64,000 nt of DNA, taken from contig JAXCGZ010005692.1 in the NCBI GenBank assembly GCA_037179515.1, positions 23,501 through 87,500 on the forward strand, given 5' to 3'. The DNA comes from Halocaridina rubra. Taxonomy: Eukaryota; Arthropoda; Malacostraca; Decapoda; Atyidae. This document shows positions 11,851-25,386 of this stretch, piece after piece. The translations under genes were made by a program, and so were the position numbers. Each line of letters opens with the position of its first letter. The first letter of the stretch is position 1. Below the pieces are notes generated by a model. The model did no database searches and was not told the origin of the DNA. It was given only the letters and a program-made list of their open reading frames with translations.

Positions 11851-12259
11851 CTTGTCCTGATGCACAGACAAATGGGCATGTACTATAGTCAACTTTCAAA
11901 TGGGCATGGTTTACAGTGCACACTTCAGAAAACTTGTTCAATCAGACATTGCTAGAAGGTGATGGGTGATGATGAAAAACCAGTTGACGAAATCAAGACT
12001 CTACAAGAAATATCTGTCAGAATATCCCCCATCAGAAGGCTCTGCAGGTATGTATTTATCAAAATGTTTACCTGTTTGTGCTCAAAGGAAAGAACCCTAT
12101 GATTGAAACTTCTCGTCTCCTAGTTAGTTTCATTTTATAGTTGATAACACTAATCAAGGCTAGCCATAACTCTGAATGTATGTAGCATTTACTGTTTTCT
12201 CGATTTACAAATTTCAATTGCAGTAGTAACTAATTTTACGATAAAAAAAAAAGTATCTC
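11851..12259. other. No gene recognised
   Basis: Unique-looking sequence between the minisatellite and LINE-A copy A2. Confidence 0.5.
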
Positions 12260-12433
12260 CTTACATAAGGACATAAGAACATAAGAATAGAGGACACTGC
12301 AACATGCCTACTGGCACACACGAGGCAGCTCCATTTTTGAATTGTATTTTCAGCATGTCTAACCTATTCTATTCTACTCTACTTATTTATTCTGTTTTTC
12401 TTTTTATGATTTTTCTAATAAGCACTAACCTAT

Positions 12434-14205
12434 TCATACCCACCCTACCTCTGTCATATGTCTATCTAATCTACATTTGAAGGTGTCTAAGGTATTGGCA
12501 TTTACTATCATACTAGGAAGCTTGTTCCATGCATCAGCTACTCTATTACCAAACCAATTTTTACCAATTTCCCTTCTGAACCTAAATTTATCAAGCTTAA
12601 ATCCATTATTACGAGTTCTGGTTTGATCATGAATTTTTAAAACTTTATTAATATCTCCCTTGTTAATCCCTTTAAACCATTTATACACTTCAATCATATC
12701 CCCCCTAACTCTTCGCCTCTCTAGAGAATGTAGATTAAGTTTTTTTAATCTGTCCTCATATGGTAGATTTCTGATATTGTGTATCATCTTGGTCATTCTT
12801 CGTTGCACTCTCTCCAAGGATTCAATTTCCATTCTATAATAGGGTGACCAGAATTGCACAGCATAATCTAAATGGGGCCTAACTAATGCAAGATAGAGCT
12901 GCAAAATAACTTTTTCCGTCCTATTGCTGACGCTTCTTGAGATAAATCCTAAAATTCTGTTTGCTTTATTTCTGACTGCTGTGCATTGCTCTCTTGGCTT
13001 AAGACTACTACTCACAAGAACTCCCAAATCCCTTTCACACTGAGAACTCATGATTTCATGGTTATTTAGCTTATAACTAGTATTGTCTTTTATAGTACCC
13101 ATTTTAACTACTTTACATTTTTCAACATTAAATTCCATTTGCCATTTGTCCGACCATTCAGATAATCTATTTAGATCTTCCTGTAAAGCATGAATGTCTT
13201 CTTTTCCATTTATAGTTCTACCTATTTTAGTGTCGTCTGCGAATTTACTTAGGTTACTACTGATATCCGAATCCAGATCATTTAGATATACGATGAATAA
13301 TAGAGGACCCAGTACCGAGCCTTGTGGTACCCCGCTTGTAACCGAGCCCCACTCTGATTTTTCTCCATTTATGCAAACCCTCTGTTTTCTGTCTTTTAAC
13401 CATTGTTTGATCCATCTGAGCACAGCTCCTCCTATACCATGAGCTTCCAGCTTTTTAACTAATCTTTTGTGAGGAACTCTATCAAAAGCTTTGCTAAAAT
13501 CTAGATATATTGTATCATATTCTTTGCCACAATCTACTGCCTCGTAAACTTCTGAATAAAAAGACAGTAAGTTTGTAAGGCACGAAAAACCCTTAAGAAA
13601 CCCGTGTTGTGAAAGTTTTATCAGTCTGTGTAATTCTAGATGTGCCCTTATTTTATTTGCAATTATGGATTTTAGAATCTTACCCACTGTTGACGTTAAA
13701 CTTACCGGCCTATAATTATTCTTTTTAACACGTTCTCCTTTTTTAAATATTGGTACCACATCTGCCAATTTCCACTCCATGGGTACCGATCCTAATTTTA
13801 TTGAATTATTAAATAATGCAGTTAGAGGACAACTAAGCTCTTCCTTGCATTCCTTTAATATTCTAGCATATATTCCATCAGGTCCCGGAGATTTATGAGC
13901 CTTTAATTTATCTATTTCTTTTATTACCTCCTCTCTCGTAATATTTATTGAACTAAGTATATTATCGGGACTGTCTCTGTAAATGGATTCTACTTCCGGA
14001 ATATTTTCCAAGTTTTCATTTGTAAATACAGATAAGAAATAATCATTTAAACATGTACACATCACTTTATCGTCATCTGTGATATGGCCATTGGCTACTT
14101 CAATTGGTCCGACTTTTTCCTTAAATTTTGTTTGATAATGTTGATAAAACCCTTTAGGATTTTCTTTAGCTTCTCCTGCTATTCGAACTTCGTATTTTCT
14201 TTTCG
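12434..14205 (-). CDS. LINE-A ORF2 reverse-transcriptase half (A2)
   Basis: The frame is open from the frameshift near 14205 to the stop at 12434. The first in-frame ATG is at 14065, but homology continues upstream of it (ENPKGFYQHYQTKF), so that ATG is not the true start. Motifs are SPGPDGIYARILKE, NYRPVSLTS, YLDFSKAFD, GVPQGSVLGPLLF and the catalytic KFADD, then the CR1-type C-terminal region. It differs from A1 by only a few residues (for example GKILK against GKILE, LPSM against LPSR). It would copy LINE RNA at nicked target DNA if expressed with the endonuclease. Confidence 0.9.
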
Positions 14206-15345
14206 ACTCTCTATCTTTCTAACTTCCCTGTTTAACTGTATATATTGCTGCCTCACCTGCTCTTCACCTCTTTTTAGTTTCCTGTATATTCCTCTTTTAA
14301 TACCTATAAGATTCTTTATTCTATTGTTCATCCATTTAGGGTCATTTTTTCTTGATCTGCAATGTTTCATGGGAATATAGTCTCTCTGACTATTCTTAAG
14401 AGTCATGACAAAATTGTTATATTCCTCATCCAAATTTATATTAACTGATGGGCTGCTGTTCTTTCCTGTGAGAGAATTTAATGCATTGATCTTATCTTGT
14501 GATAATCCTTGGCATGTGGTACCCAAATTTCGGGGTAATCCGCTACCTGCGACCTGACCTGCTGGATTAACTACCCACATCTGTACCCCAGAAATCCCTT
14601 CCCATACCTCATTAGATAATTTAGTTTTTAAGCCCTCAAAATCTCCTGCTCTAAAGTTTGGAACAATATTCTTATTTTCCTTTATAGTTTCCTTGAAAAT
14701 TATGTTAAATCTAATGGAATCATGGTCACTGTTGCCCAATTTTTCACAAACTTCTAAATTTGTAACCATATTCTCTCTATTACTAAGAACTAAATCTAGT
14801 GTATTCACCCCCCGTGTTGCTTCATGTACATGCTGAGAAAGGAAATTGTCTTCTACTACTTCCAAAAACTCCTTAGAGCTACTATCACCTGTTATGGTTT
14901 CCCAGTTAATATGTCTAAAATTAAAATCGCCTACAATACAAACTCTATTTGACCTGCTCACTTTAGAAATTTCATCGTATATAACTTGCGACTCTATATT
15001 ATCTAGATCAGGTGGTCTGTAGACTACTCCTACAACTAGACTTTCTTTATTATTTTTAATTTCAACCCATAAGGTTTCTGAATTTAGATTTGTCTTAATT
15101 CCAGACTTAATGCAGCTTCTGAGGCTATCTTTAATATACATAATTACCCCTCCCCCTCTTTTATCTGCACTACGATCAGCATTATAAAGTTTATATCCTG
15201 TAATTATGTACTCAGCTTTAAGGTGTTTGCTTTCTAATTTAATCCAACTTTCACTAATGCATATTATATCCGGTCTCTCACTACATACTATGGTGGGTTT
15301 GTTAATTCCCGAGTCGAGTGTTCTAACTTCTGTGCTTAAAATAAT
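14179..15345 (-). pseudogene. LINE-A ORF2 endonuclease half (A2), frameshifted
   Basis: It encodes an AP-like endonuclease: RPDIICISESW (catalytic Glu region), DKRGGGVIMYI, VGDFNFRHINW, LDLVLSN and GNSDHDSIRF (catalytic Asp-His). The frame is open upstream to a TGA at 15346-15348, where homology fades, so the copy is 5'-truncated. At its 3' end a one-base change in an A-rich run (about 14200) puts it out of frame with the reverse transcriptase and causes a stop at 14179. Between endonuclease and RT lies a Gly/Pro/Asn-rich stretch (VNPAGQVAGSGLPRNLGTTC) not expected in CR1 proteins. Confidence 0.87.
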
Positions 15346-15767
15346 TCAAGTTAGAGTTTGCAATGTGTTTTAGAATTATTCTAAAAAACTGGAGAAGAGA
15401 ATAACTGAAAAGAATAAAAAACACACTTCCATTTACAATTACTCATGTATATATTAAAGTTGTAAAAAATTACCTTATCCTCTATCTACGTTTTTACCAC
15501 ATCATCGTAATTTTAGCCTTTAAGTCATATAGTACTATGGCCATTTTATATTTACGTGCATCTTTTTCACAGAAGCTCTTTATGTCACCAAGAGGAGACA
15601 TTAAAACCAGACAAAAATGATCTTGAAAGAGGAACGACAAATAAGGAAACCGAGGCAGCAGTGGTGGCATGTCCTATAGTTTTACGTCAATTATGCTTTC
15701 AACTTCGAACACAGTCCAGGTAGGAGAAAGTTGTGAATGCTAATTGTTATTGCTTGCAGCTACAAGT
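15346..15767. other. No gene recognised
   Basis: Nothing identifiable. Confidence 0.5.
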
Positions 15768-15900
15768 TTCACTATTAATCTTTCTTTGAATGGGGGTGGA
15801 CACAAACAGGATGGAGCTAGGAATTAAGGCTTAATGCCATTCCAAATGCCCCGCAGTGGGCTCGAACACAGGTTTGTCACTTCCTGAGTTGAACAATTTG
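15768..15900 (-). mobile_element. tRNA-derived SINE, family S2
   Basis: Antisense S2 with 'gggggtggacacaaacagg', 'gccccgcagtgggctcgaac' (B-box region) and 'cacttcctgagttgaac'. Confidence 0.8.
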
Positions 15901-16260
15901 AAGGTAAATAAGTTCGTAACTGCTAACAAAGTTAAGTTTATAAGATGAGATTATTGCCAGATATGAATTGATAGCAAGAGATGTGTGACAAATACGCCAG
16001 AATATTCAGTGTAGACGTAGGCATAGGAAAAGATCTGTAACTGTAGAAAGACGTAAATCGAGCTATCCTACTCTTACTGAATATGTAAGAGAAATTTCTG
16101 ATACAGTAAAAGTTCCCTTAAAGGAAGAAAAGAGTATAAAGCTAAAATGAGCTTGCAACCAATCTAGGCCTTTCTTTTTTCAAAGAAAATAGGTAATCAC
16201 ATAATTCTCATGACGTCCTGCAAGAAAATACATGCAGCCATTTAGGTTTATGAAATAAAG

Positions 16261-16412
16261 ACTGCGCTAGAATAATGGTTAAAATACTTGACTCAGGAGG
16301 TGATAATTCCTCAATCGAGCCCACAGCAGGGCATTAAGGAAGCACCCAACCTTAATAACCCATCTCCAATCCGTCTGTGTCCATCATAATATTGAATAAA
16401 AGTGACACTTAA
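16261..16412 (+). mobile_element. tRNA-derived SINE, family S2
   Basis: Sense copy with head ACTGCGCTAGAATAATGG, B-box-like TCAATCGAGCCCAC and body 'gcattaaggaagcaccc', 'ccgtctgtgtccatc'. Confidence 0.8.
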
Positions 16413-16942
16413 AATTAAAGAAAAGAATAGATTTTTTAAATAGACAAAGTAATAAATACAAAATAAACTAAATATACTTTAAAATGTGAAAACAGCAGAT
16501 GATAATCTTACCTTCAGAACCTTTACAGCATGAAATCGTGAGGTAATGAATTAAAATTAGCTTGCATATCAAAGACCATAATTCATTGATGCAATTCATA
16601 GATTTATTTTCCACTAGCTGGCTCTATATGGTACTAATAAAATCTTCTGAGATTGTATCTCACTTGCACAAAACCCTGAAATTACACAAAGCAATATTCC
16701 ACTCAGTGAATATATTACAGCCGAGGAAGTCGAAATGCATATTCCATACCGGCACTCATGGCACGACTGTCCTCCAGACCTTACTGGCACAGGTGTCTTT
16801 GTTCACCTACAATACTCCCTGCAATAACAGAGAAAGAACTAGTGCCTCTGCTCTCCTTAACTCCAGCTCATCGATTTATTGTAATAGTTGTCACCAACTG
16901 CAATGATAGGTTAGTTTTTCAGTATTAACTATAAAAACCAAG
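16413..16942. other. No gene recognised
   Basis: A plus-strand frame of 114 codons (16562-16906) has no recognisable motif and no splice or codon evidence for a gene. Confidence 0.4.
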
Positions 16943-17175
16943 TAATTGATGTACAGTAGGGACTGGTACATTTCGGTGGACATTTTGTTGTCGGCTGTTT
17001 AGGCACTAAACACCTTTTGGCAACAACTAAATTGGTGATGGACATTCTGAAGCTAAATAGATTTTTATATTTTGAAAACCTAACCTAACAACCATCTGTA
17101 CAAAATGCATGGATTTAAAACTGCCACACCAAAGTGTCAGCTTCTAAATGGCATCACCCAATCATCTCAGTCCGT
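16943..17175. mobile_element. MITE-like element with AACCTAACC core, family M1
   Basis: It shares organisation and sequence with 28179-28370: an opening 'ggtacatttcggtgg', a middle 'tttatattttgaaaacctaa', and a closing 'ctaaatggcatcacccaatc' that is roughly the inverse of the opening. It is non-coding and diverged. Confidence 0.5.
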
Positions 17176-17479
17176 GCACAGTAAGAGTGTATTCACACAG
17201 GCACCAATATTATATTCAGAGTAAGGGTCAACATACAAAACTGCTAAATAAATCCTTTCTTGTATAGATTAAGAGCAGCCATTTCCAGAATGCATATAAT
17301 TAATAAATTCAAATATTCGCTCTCTGTGTGAGAACACTAAGACGAATCTGGTCCATGTTGAAAAAGTATTTCTGTTTCTCTACATTTAACAGGGTGAATG
17401 CATATAAATCACTTCCATACAAAGCCTTTTCAAATCTGTACCGGAAGTGAACCTCGTTTGCTTAAGCCTGAATTAAAGA

Positions 17480-17878
17480 CAAAGGCCTCCTATACACCTC
17501 TTTAAACATATTTATACAATAGTCTTTCATGACGGAGTCACACTGCTCATAAGTTTTGAGGAACACGTTACCAATAAATTATTCAAACTTCAACAAGATA
17601 TTCATTATGTTCCCCTCAGTTTAGGATCAGTCGTTGTGGGAGGCGAATCCCTAATGCAAGCAGTTTATGCAGCTCAGAATCTGCCTGGTCTGCGGCCGTG
17701 TATTCAGTCCCCGAGTGAACCATCTCTGGCCTTTATCAAGTATATACTGGCCAGGCCACGCAACAAGAAAAAAGATAGAAAGGCATTTCCATGTACTATG
17801 CTGAATGATGGGAATGTCAAAGTCGGTATGGTCTTGGTATGTAATCAAGTACAGTATATTAATAATGCACCCGCATAA
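17480..17878 (+). CDS. Unidentified 132-codon open frame
   Basis: A frame with no stop runs from about 17480 to TAA at 17876; the internal ATG at 17657 follows the GGES segment. It includes FHDGVTLLISFEEHV and a basic RPRNKKKDRK stretch. I do not recognise the protein and see no splice-site or domain support. The composition is less AT-rich than the surroundings, so an exon or a decayed mobile-element gene is possible. Confidence 0.2.
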   Translation, partial: QRPPIHLFKHIYTIVFHDGVTLLISFEEHVTNKLFKLQQDIHYVPLSLGSVVVGGESLMQAVYAAQNLPGLRPCIQSPSEPSLAFIKYILARPRNKKKDRKAFPCTMLNDGNVKVGMVLVCNQVQYINNAPA

Positions 17879-18419
17879 AAATTAAAGAAGTAAAGTTAAG
17901 CAACCCTATACGTTGTTGACATTGCCTCGTAAATACAAAAAACCTTAGAGCATCCCAGAGATACTTTTTTTTTTTACAAGATCCGAAAACTATTTGCAAT
18001 ATTACAGTTTTTCTCACTAAATATATCACCTCAGTATTAAAGACTGCAACACACTATATTAAAAAAAATCATTTCAATAACCAAGTAGTAAAATGCAGAA
18101 AAAAATAAGCCAAATAAATTTTATGAACAGTAAACTGTAATTAATATACCATTGACGTTTCATTACTAATGTCAATGTGGTTACTTAGTGTAGAATAAAG
18201 CTTTATCTGAAAATACCCTTTTTTTCAGATCTATCAAAAAATGCAAATGCTTTACGCTGGTTACCCCCTTTCCAGTTACGGATGTAGCAAACAAGCCTTC
18301 CTGGACATTATTTCAAAATATACGCAATATAATTTTGCTCTACGCATGCCAGAATTGGATCAGACTGTGACATCTCATTCTCCTGAACCCGATGAAGAGG
18401 AAGGTGTAATAAGTTAAAT
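17879..18419. other. No gene recognised
   Basis: AT-rich sequence with no identifiable feature. Confidence 0.5.
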
Positions 18420-18625
18420 CTGATTGTGGGGGCAAAAATACCTCCTCTGTTTTCCCCTTCATGTCATAAAAGCCGACTAAATGGGGTGGAGCGGGGGACA
18501 AGAATACTTCCTCCATGTTCCCCTCCATGTTGTAAAAGTCGACTAAATGAGATGGAGCGCTGGGCCTGGCTCTCACAAAGAGTCTAACAATGTTGTTTTG
18601 GCTTGGCCACCTCTCTTATAAGGGG
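18420..18625 (+). mobile_element. LINE 3'-end-type repeat, family C
   Basis: It contains 'ttccccttcatgtcataaaa' and 'gccgactaaatggggtgga', repeated imperfectly about 66 bp downstream, and ends in 'ctcttataagggggaatat'. Copies lie at 32515-32695 and 59040-59215, and an 80-bp end fragment with a target-site duplication lies at 44329-44408. This fits a 5'-truncated LINE 3' UTR; no protein part is present. Confidence 0.6.
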
Positions 18626-19039
18626 GAATATGTCTTTTGCATACAAAGACAGATATATGGCAATTCAAATTTACAGCAAACAGACTGAAAACTCAAATCA
18701 GTTTTGTCAAATGTTAGAAAATCGCTATATAAAATTGTCGATGCACTTTTGAGTGAAGCTTCTGCAGTGGTGAGATAATGATGAGACACAACTGAAAAAT
18801 TCCCCTAAAAACTAATATAAAATTTATCCATTCTTTTCACGAATGCAGTTTTATGCACCACAATTAGGCACCATTTGAATGGGGGAAGACATGAACAAGT
18901 GCCTATCCAAAAACACATCAGAGAGTAGGGAGTAATAATTAAGCCTATCAATAAAATAGTAAGTTATGATGACCCTTGTAGTGGCCAGAGTTTGATATAT
19001 CTGCAAAAAATTAGCATCTGACAAAAATGTATACTGGTT
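18626..19039. other. No gene recognised
   Basis: A short S2-like trace ('caccatttgaatggggg') near 18870 is the only hint of a repeat. Confidence 0.4.
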
Positions 19040-19465
19040 AAGTCTTTCAAGGGTCTTTCAAGGCTAGTACCACTTAACGTGTTTAAAGACAAATACCACT
19101 TAAGGTCTAAAGAGGCAATTGACAGATTCTACATGACCATCACCATTTACGGGTTTTAAAACCATTACGAGTTAAGGTCTTTTAAGACAATTACCATTTA
19201 AGGTCTTTTAAGACAAGTACCATTTAAGGTCTTTTAAGCAAATTACTAATTACGATCTTTAAAGATAATTTAGTAAAAGTCTTTGAATAACAGTTAAGGT
19301 TTTTAAAAATAATTACCAGTATAAGTTTTTGAAGATAATTACACGTAAAGGTCCTTTACAGTTAATTACCAGATAAGGCCTTTAAAGATAATAAAATTAA
19401 GATCTCTATAGATAAATGTCTTTATAGATAATTATCATTTAAGGTCTTTAAAGATAATTCTTAAT
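19040..19465. repeat. ~27-bp degenerate minisatellite
   Basis: Units of AATTACCATTTAAGGTCTTT plus AAGAT recur about 14 times with substitutions and small indels. Confidence 0.8.
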
Positions 19466-19696
19466 ACTATGTATGTCATAGAGAGTACAGAGTTGGATTC
19501 TAGGAGCATTTCATAAATTAGCTGGGGTCTGTGCTATCATATTCTGTTGACTAAACAGTAATTTAAGTAAAAATATACATATAGTTAACAAACACATTCT
19601 CTAGAACATTATCACAACATACAGACACTTCCAAAACGAACAAATTAGGTTCTAGAAATCCGTTCGTAACTTGCATTTTATTAAAAAAAAAATTCT

Positions 19697-20514
<818 letters not shown>

Positions 20515-21648
20515 CAATGGTTAAAAGACAGAAAACAGAGGGTTTGCATAAATGGAGAGAAATCAGAGTGGGGCTCGGTTACTAGCGGGGTACCACAAGG
20601 CTCGGTACTGGGTCCCCTATTATTCATCGTATATCTAAATGATCTGGATTCGGATATCAGTAGTAACCTAAGTAAATTCGCAGACGACACTAAAATAGGT
20701 AGAACTATAAATGGAAAAGAAGACATTCATGCTTTACAGGAAGATCTAAATAGATTATCTGAATGGTCGGACAAATGGCAAATGGAATTTAATGTTGAAA
20801 AATGTAAAGTAGTTAAAATGGGTACTATAAAAGACAATACTAGTTATAAGCTATATAACCATGAAATCATGAGTTCTCAGTGTGAAAGGGATTTGGGAGT
20901 TCTTGTGAGTAGTAGTCTTAAGCCAAGAGAGCAATGCACAGCAGTCAGAAATAAAGCAAACAGAATTTTAGGATTTATCTCAAGAAGCGTTAGCAATAGG
21001 ACGGAAAAAGTTATTTTACAGCTCTATCTTGCATTAGTTAGGCCCCATTTAGATTATGCTGTGCAATTCTGGTCACCCTATTATAGAATGGAAATTGAAT
21101 CCTTGGAGAGAGTGCAGCGAAGAATGACCAAGATGATACACAATATAAAAAATCTACCATATGAGGACAGATTATAAAAACTTAATCTACATTCTCTAGA
21201 GAGGCGAAGAGTTAGGGGGGATATGATTGAAGTGTATAAATGGTTTAAAGGGATTAACAAGGGAGATATTAATAAAGTTTTAAAAATTCATGATCAAACC
21301 AGAACTCGTAATAATGGATTTAAGCTTGATAAATTTAGGTTCAGAAGGGAAATTGGTAAAAATTGGTTTGGTAATAGAGTAGCTGATGCATGGAACAAGC
21401 TTCCTAGTAGGATAGTAAATGCCAATACCTTAGACATCTTCAAATGTAGATTAGATAGACATATGACAGAGGTAGGGTGGGTATAAATAGGTTAGTGCTT
21501 ATTAGAAAAATCATAAAAAGAAAAATAGAATAAATAAGTAGAGTAGAATAGAATAGGTTAGACATGCTGAAAATACAATTCAAAAATGGAGCTGCCTCGT
21601 GTGTGCCAGTAGGCATGTTGCAGTGTCCTCTATTCTTCTTATGTTCTA
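20515..21648 (+). pseudogene. LINE-A copy A3, 5'-truncated, one nonsense codon
   Basis: Homology to A1 starts inside the reverse transcriptase (CAATGGTTAAAAGACAG) and runs to the same 3' end with a shortened TTATGTTC tail. The frame continues through the KFADD and C-terminal regions but is stopped by TAA at 21175-21177 where A1 has AAA; it then stays open to 21484. It is slightly more diverged than A1 and A2. Confidence 0.9.
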
Positions 21649-22029
21649 GTAGAAATGCTGAATCAAAAAGTTATGGACCTCATGTACTAAATTAAATTTT
21701 TGTTGTTAAGCTAGCAACACATAATGTATACCCAAGTAATTGCCATAAGAAGAAACACTGAATGCTTTAAAGATACTGCCTTAATGACGTCTTCCATTAT
21801 GAAAAGATGTGAATAACTATGGAATTGCCTTCCTTACTATCTTTGTATTCTACTTGTACCCTGAATACTATCAGTGAATTATGTTAATAAGAGCTTTCAG
21901 AAAATGCTATACTGCTTTCTATAATAAAGTTATTTTATGACAGACTTTCACTATATGGTTCATGAGAAGATTTTTTTTTCAGCATGCTGTTATTTTCTGT
22001 TTAAGCAGCATAACTTCAACATTCCATAC
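21649..22029. other. No gene recognised
   Basis: Nothing identifiable. Confidence 0.5.
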
Positions 22030-22340
22030 TTATTCTTCATTCAGCTTTTCCCATCAGGAGTCGCCATACTGATCAATCATCTCCATATCACCATGACCCT
22101 GGTGTCCTTTTCTGTCATACCACAATGTCCTCCCTCATCACATCCATAAATCTCTTCTTTAGCATACCTCTGCTCCCCTCTTGCCTGGCAACTCAAGCTA
22201 AGCATCATTCTCCTAATATACCCATCATCCCTTTCAGTACATGCCTAAACCATCTATCTTGCCTCTCTCACCATGTTCCCAAGCTATCCTACATGCAAAA
22301 GCCCTCTATTATATTTATACTTTATCCTGTCCATCCTTGA
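22030..22340 (-). pseudogene. RTE-like LINE reverse-transcriptase C-terminus, decayed
   Basis: Minus-strand translation, with several stops and shifts, gives a degraded version of the LRWFGHV...RGRPK...FMDV-EDM...DR-WR C-terminal pattern of one large LINE group. Recognisable pieces are ELPGKR and RFMDVMRED-like segments. The same type, better preserved, is at 37900-38445. The clade is uncertain. Confidence 0.5.
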
Positions 22341-22960
22341 TATACAACTCGTACTAACTCCCTCACAACACTAGCAGTTACTGTACGTTTTAAGGTTAAC
22401 AGTAAACCTTAGGAAGGGTTGATGTACGAAAAAAGTTAAGTAATATCTTTATTTGAAGATAATAATCTTAAGATAGATTAAAAAGATATTAGATATTTTT
22501 TCAACAAAAACACAAATATTAGACTTTTATATTCATTTAGAAAAAAAAGGTGCCTATATATTTATAGCAACAATTGACTATCTCTTTGACAAAATTGATT
22601 GCCTTCTGAGAAAATGCTTATTAGCTGAATTCATAGTTCCCATATTTTATGTCTCTCTGACATATTTACATACCTAAGTTCCTTTTCCTACTTTCACCAG
22701 ACAAAAAAAACAAAATTTCCCTTACTACCATAAACAGTGCCTCAGGTCAAAATTACTATACCCTGTATCGAAATTGAAAAAAGAAGACTAAGGGTCTTAA
22801 CTGAAACTCAGAACTGGAGAAAAGTTTCTGAAAATCCACTTGACAATAAATTGGCGACTGGCACTTCAAAGCACACATCTACTAAAAGTATTAAATACAA
22901 AAAACAATTTACAATAAAAAAAACAAATAAAAAAATATGACTGACAGCTGTTTTCAAATA
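22341..22960. other. No gene recognised
   Basis: AT-rich with A runs; a 67-codon plus-strand frame lacks supporting motifs. Confidence 0.45.
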
Positions 22961-23041
22961 TTCTACCTTCTACTGACGAATGTCAAACCTTGGACCTGTT
23001 AAACAGGAGTCTACAGTTTAGTGCACTGAGCCACAGAAGTC
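22961..23041 (-). mobile_element. tRNA-like SINE fragment, family S4
   Basis: In antisense: TGTGGCTCAGTGCACTAAAC (box A region), 'agactcctgtttaacaggt' and a decayed B box 'aaggtttgacattc'. Confidence 0.55.
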
Positions 23042-23342
23042 TCTAAAATTACAGAGAACTGAAAACTATGGTAAGATAATATGGACTGAAGATTTACGCT
23101 GCATAAGAAACGTTTATACTTTTAAAAGTTTGCAGACATTATATACTAAATCCCATAAAAACACTAGAAATATATTGAGAGTGCCTTTATTTTGTAGACC
23201 ATACACTTCAGAAAAGCATTTATAATATCTGATGGGATGAGGTCATTTGACTATCGAGAACCTAAACAAGTCTTCTTAAATATTTACCAATATATTGCTA
23301 CAAATAATCTTCACCCACAATCTATATAAACAAAATATTTAT

Positions 23343-24163
<821 letters not shown>

Positions 24164-24308
24164 CGAGGACTACCACAGTGTAATTGGTAGAATGCTCAAC
24201 TCAGAAGATAGATCTGCATTCGAGCCCACTGCAGGGCAACAGGAGAGGCATCCAGTTTTAATTCCCCAGACTTAATCTGTGTCCACCCTCAAACGGGGAC
24301 TAACATTT
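24164..24308 (+). mobile_element. tRNA-derived SINE, family S2
   Basis: Sense copy with a clear box B (CATTCGAGCCCACTGCAGGG) and body 'ggcatccagttttaattccc'. It inserted beside a TTA/AAT run. Confidence 0.82.
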
Positions 24309-24904
24309 ACATATTAAAAAAAAATCAGTAGACAAGCAACAAGCCCAGCTGGAAAGAGTCAAAAGACCATAAACCAGATGGCTCCAGCGTGAATGCAACG
24401 TGATGAGGAAAAGGAAAATGAGAAGATAGAAAAAAATTAAAATTACAGAAAATGGTACCACTCAGTATTGCAATACTGGCATACTTAAATGCTGCAATAA
24501 AAAATGTCTAGCAAAATTAAAATACAAAAACCTATATTACTGCATAAAAATATGTTCATTACCTAACTTTTATAATGCTACGAAAAACTGTTAAGGTAAA
24601 TACAAGAAGGGCATTGCCTATTTCTATAAAGCGGACACTGACATTTAAAACAAAATTCCACTCATTGACTGTGACTACAAAATATACGGGATATAACATA
24701 TCAAAACAATCCCGAACCATGTGGAAATTTTCAGAATCAACACTGCTTGGTAAAAAATATATTAAAAAGTGTCAAAACTAAGTAATATCAATATTTCATC
24801 TCATTTTGAACACGCATGACAATATTTTTTCTCATACAGTATCAATCTTAATCAGTCTGAAAGTCATAAGGACTCTGTATAATTATCACTGCATTTGTAA
24901 CAAC
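24309..24904. other. No gene recognised
   Basis: Nothing identifiable; a 68-codon frame at 24575-24781 has no motif. Confidence 0.45.
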
Positions 24905-25005
24905 TAGTCCCCATTCAAATGGGAGTGGACACAGACAGATGGTGCTGAGGGATTAAGTCTAGATGCCCTTCTTAATGCCCCATTGCAGGAACAAACTCTA
25001 TTTAG
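24905..25005 (-). mobile_element. SINE S2 fragment
   Basis: Antisense S2 body without the tRNA head ('gggagtggacacagacag', 'tgcccttcttaatgcccc'). Confidence 0.7.
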
Positions 25006-25386
25006 TCAACTGTAATAATATACCAAATACAAAATTAGATATACCCAAACGGAAGAATGGGGTTAGGTTTGTTTCATCAGTGAGAGTTGCTCTGTGAGAG
25101 TGGGAGAGAGAAGACGTGTTGTCTCTTCTCTCTCGCAATTCCATCTCTTCATACCATCACGGATTAAGTTTTGTGTAAGTTAGGAGTATATAAGGTCATA
25201 TTTGGGACCTTCTGAGACTAAGTGCTGCAAATATTGTAATAGTGAAGAAAGTGTCGATTCCTACCACCAATCCGACATTGTTGGAACGTTGGCATAGCTG
25301 CCTCAATAGGGGATTCTGCTGCACACCTACCTCATGGCTGACGGAGAATATATTGGAACCTTGGATGGACTGGAGGGTGAGCTAAT

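Larger units (their letters stand above)
12260..15345 (-). mobile_element. LINE-A copy A2 (CR1-like), most complete copy
   Basis: On the minus strand it runs from inside an AP-type endonuclease domain, through the reverse transcriptase, to a 3' tail of ATGTTCTT-type 8-bp repeats (12260-12290 on the plus strand as GAACATAA units). ORF1 and the first part of the endonuclease are absent. Only one frame disruption separates the two halves of ORF2. It lies opposite A1, 2.3 kb away, with a nearly identical 1.5-kb region. Confidence 0.92.

Noticed and set aside
16562..16906. 114-codon plus-strand frame as a gene
   Set aside because: No recognisable domain, no splice context and ordinary AT-rich composition.
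22125..22340. 71-codon plus-strand frame
   Set aside because: It lies antisense to a decayed LINE reverse-transcriptase fragment, which explains the sequence better.
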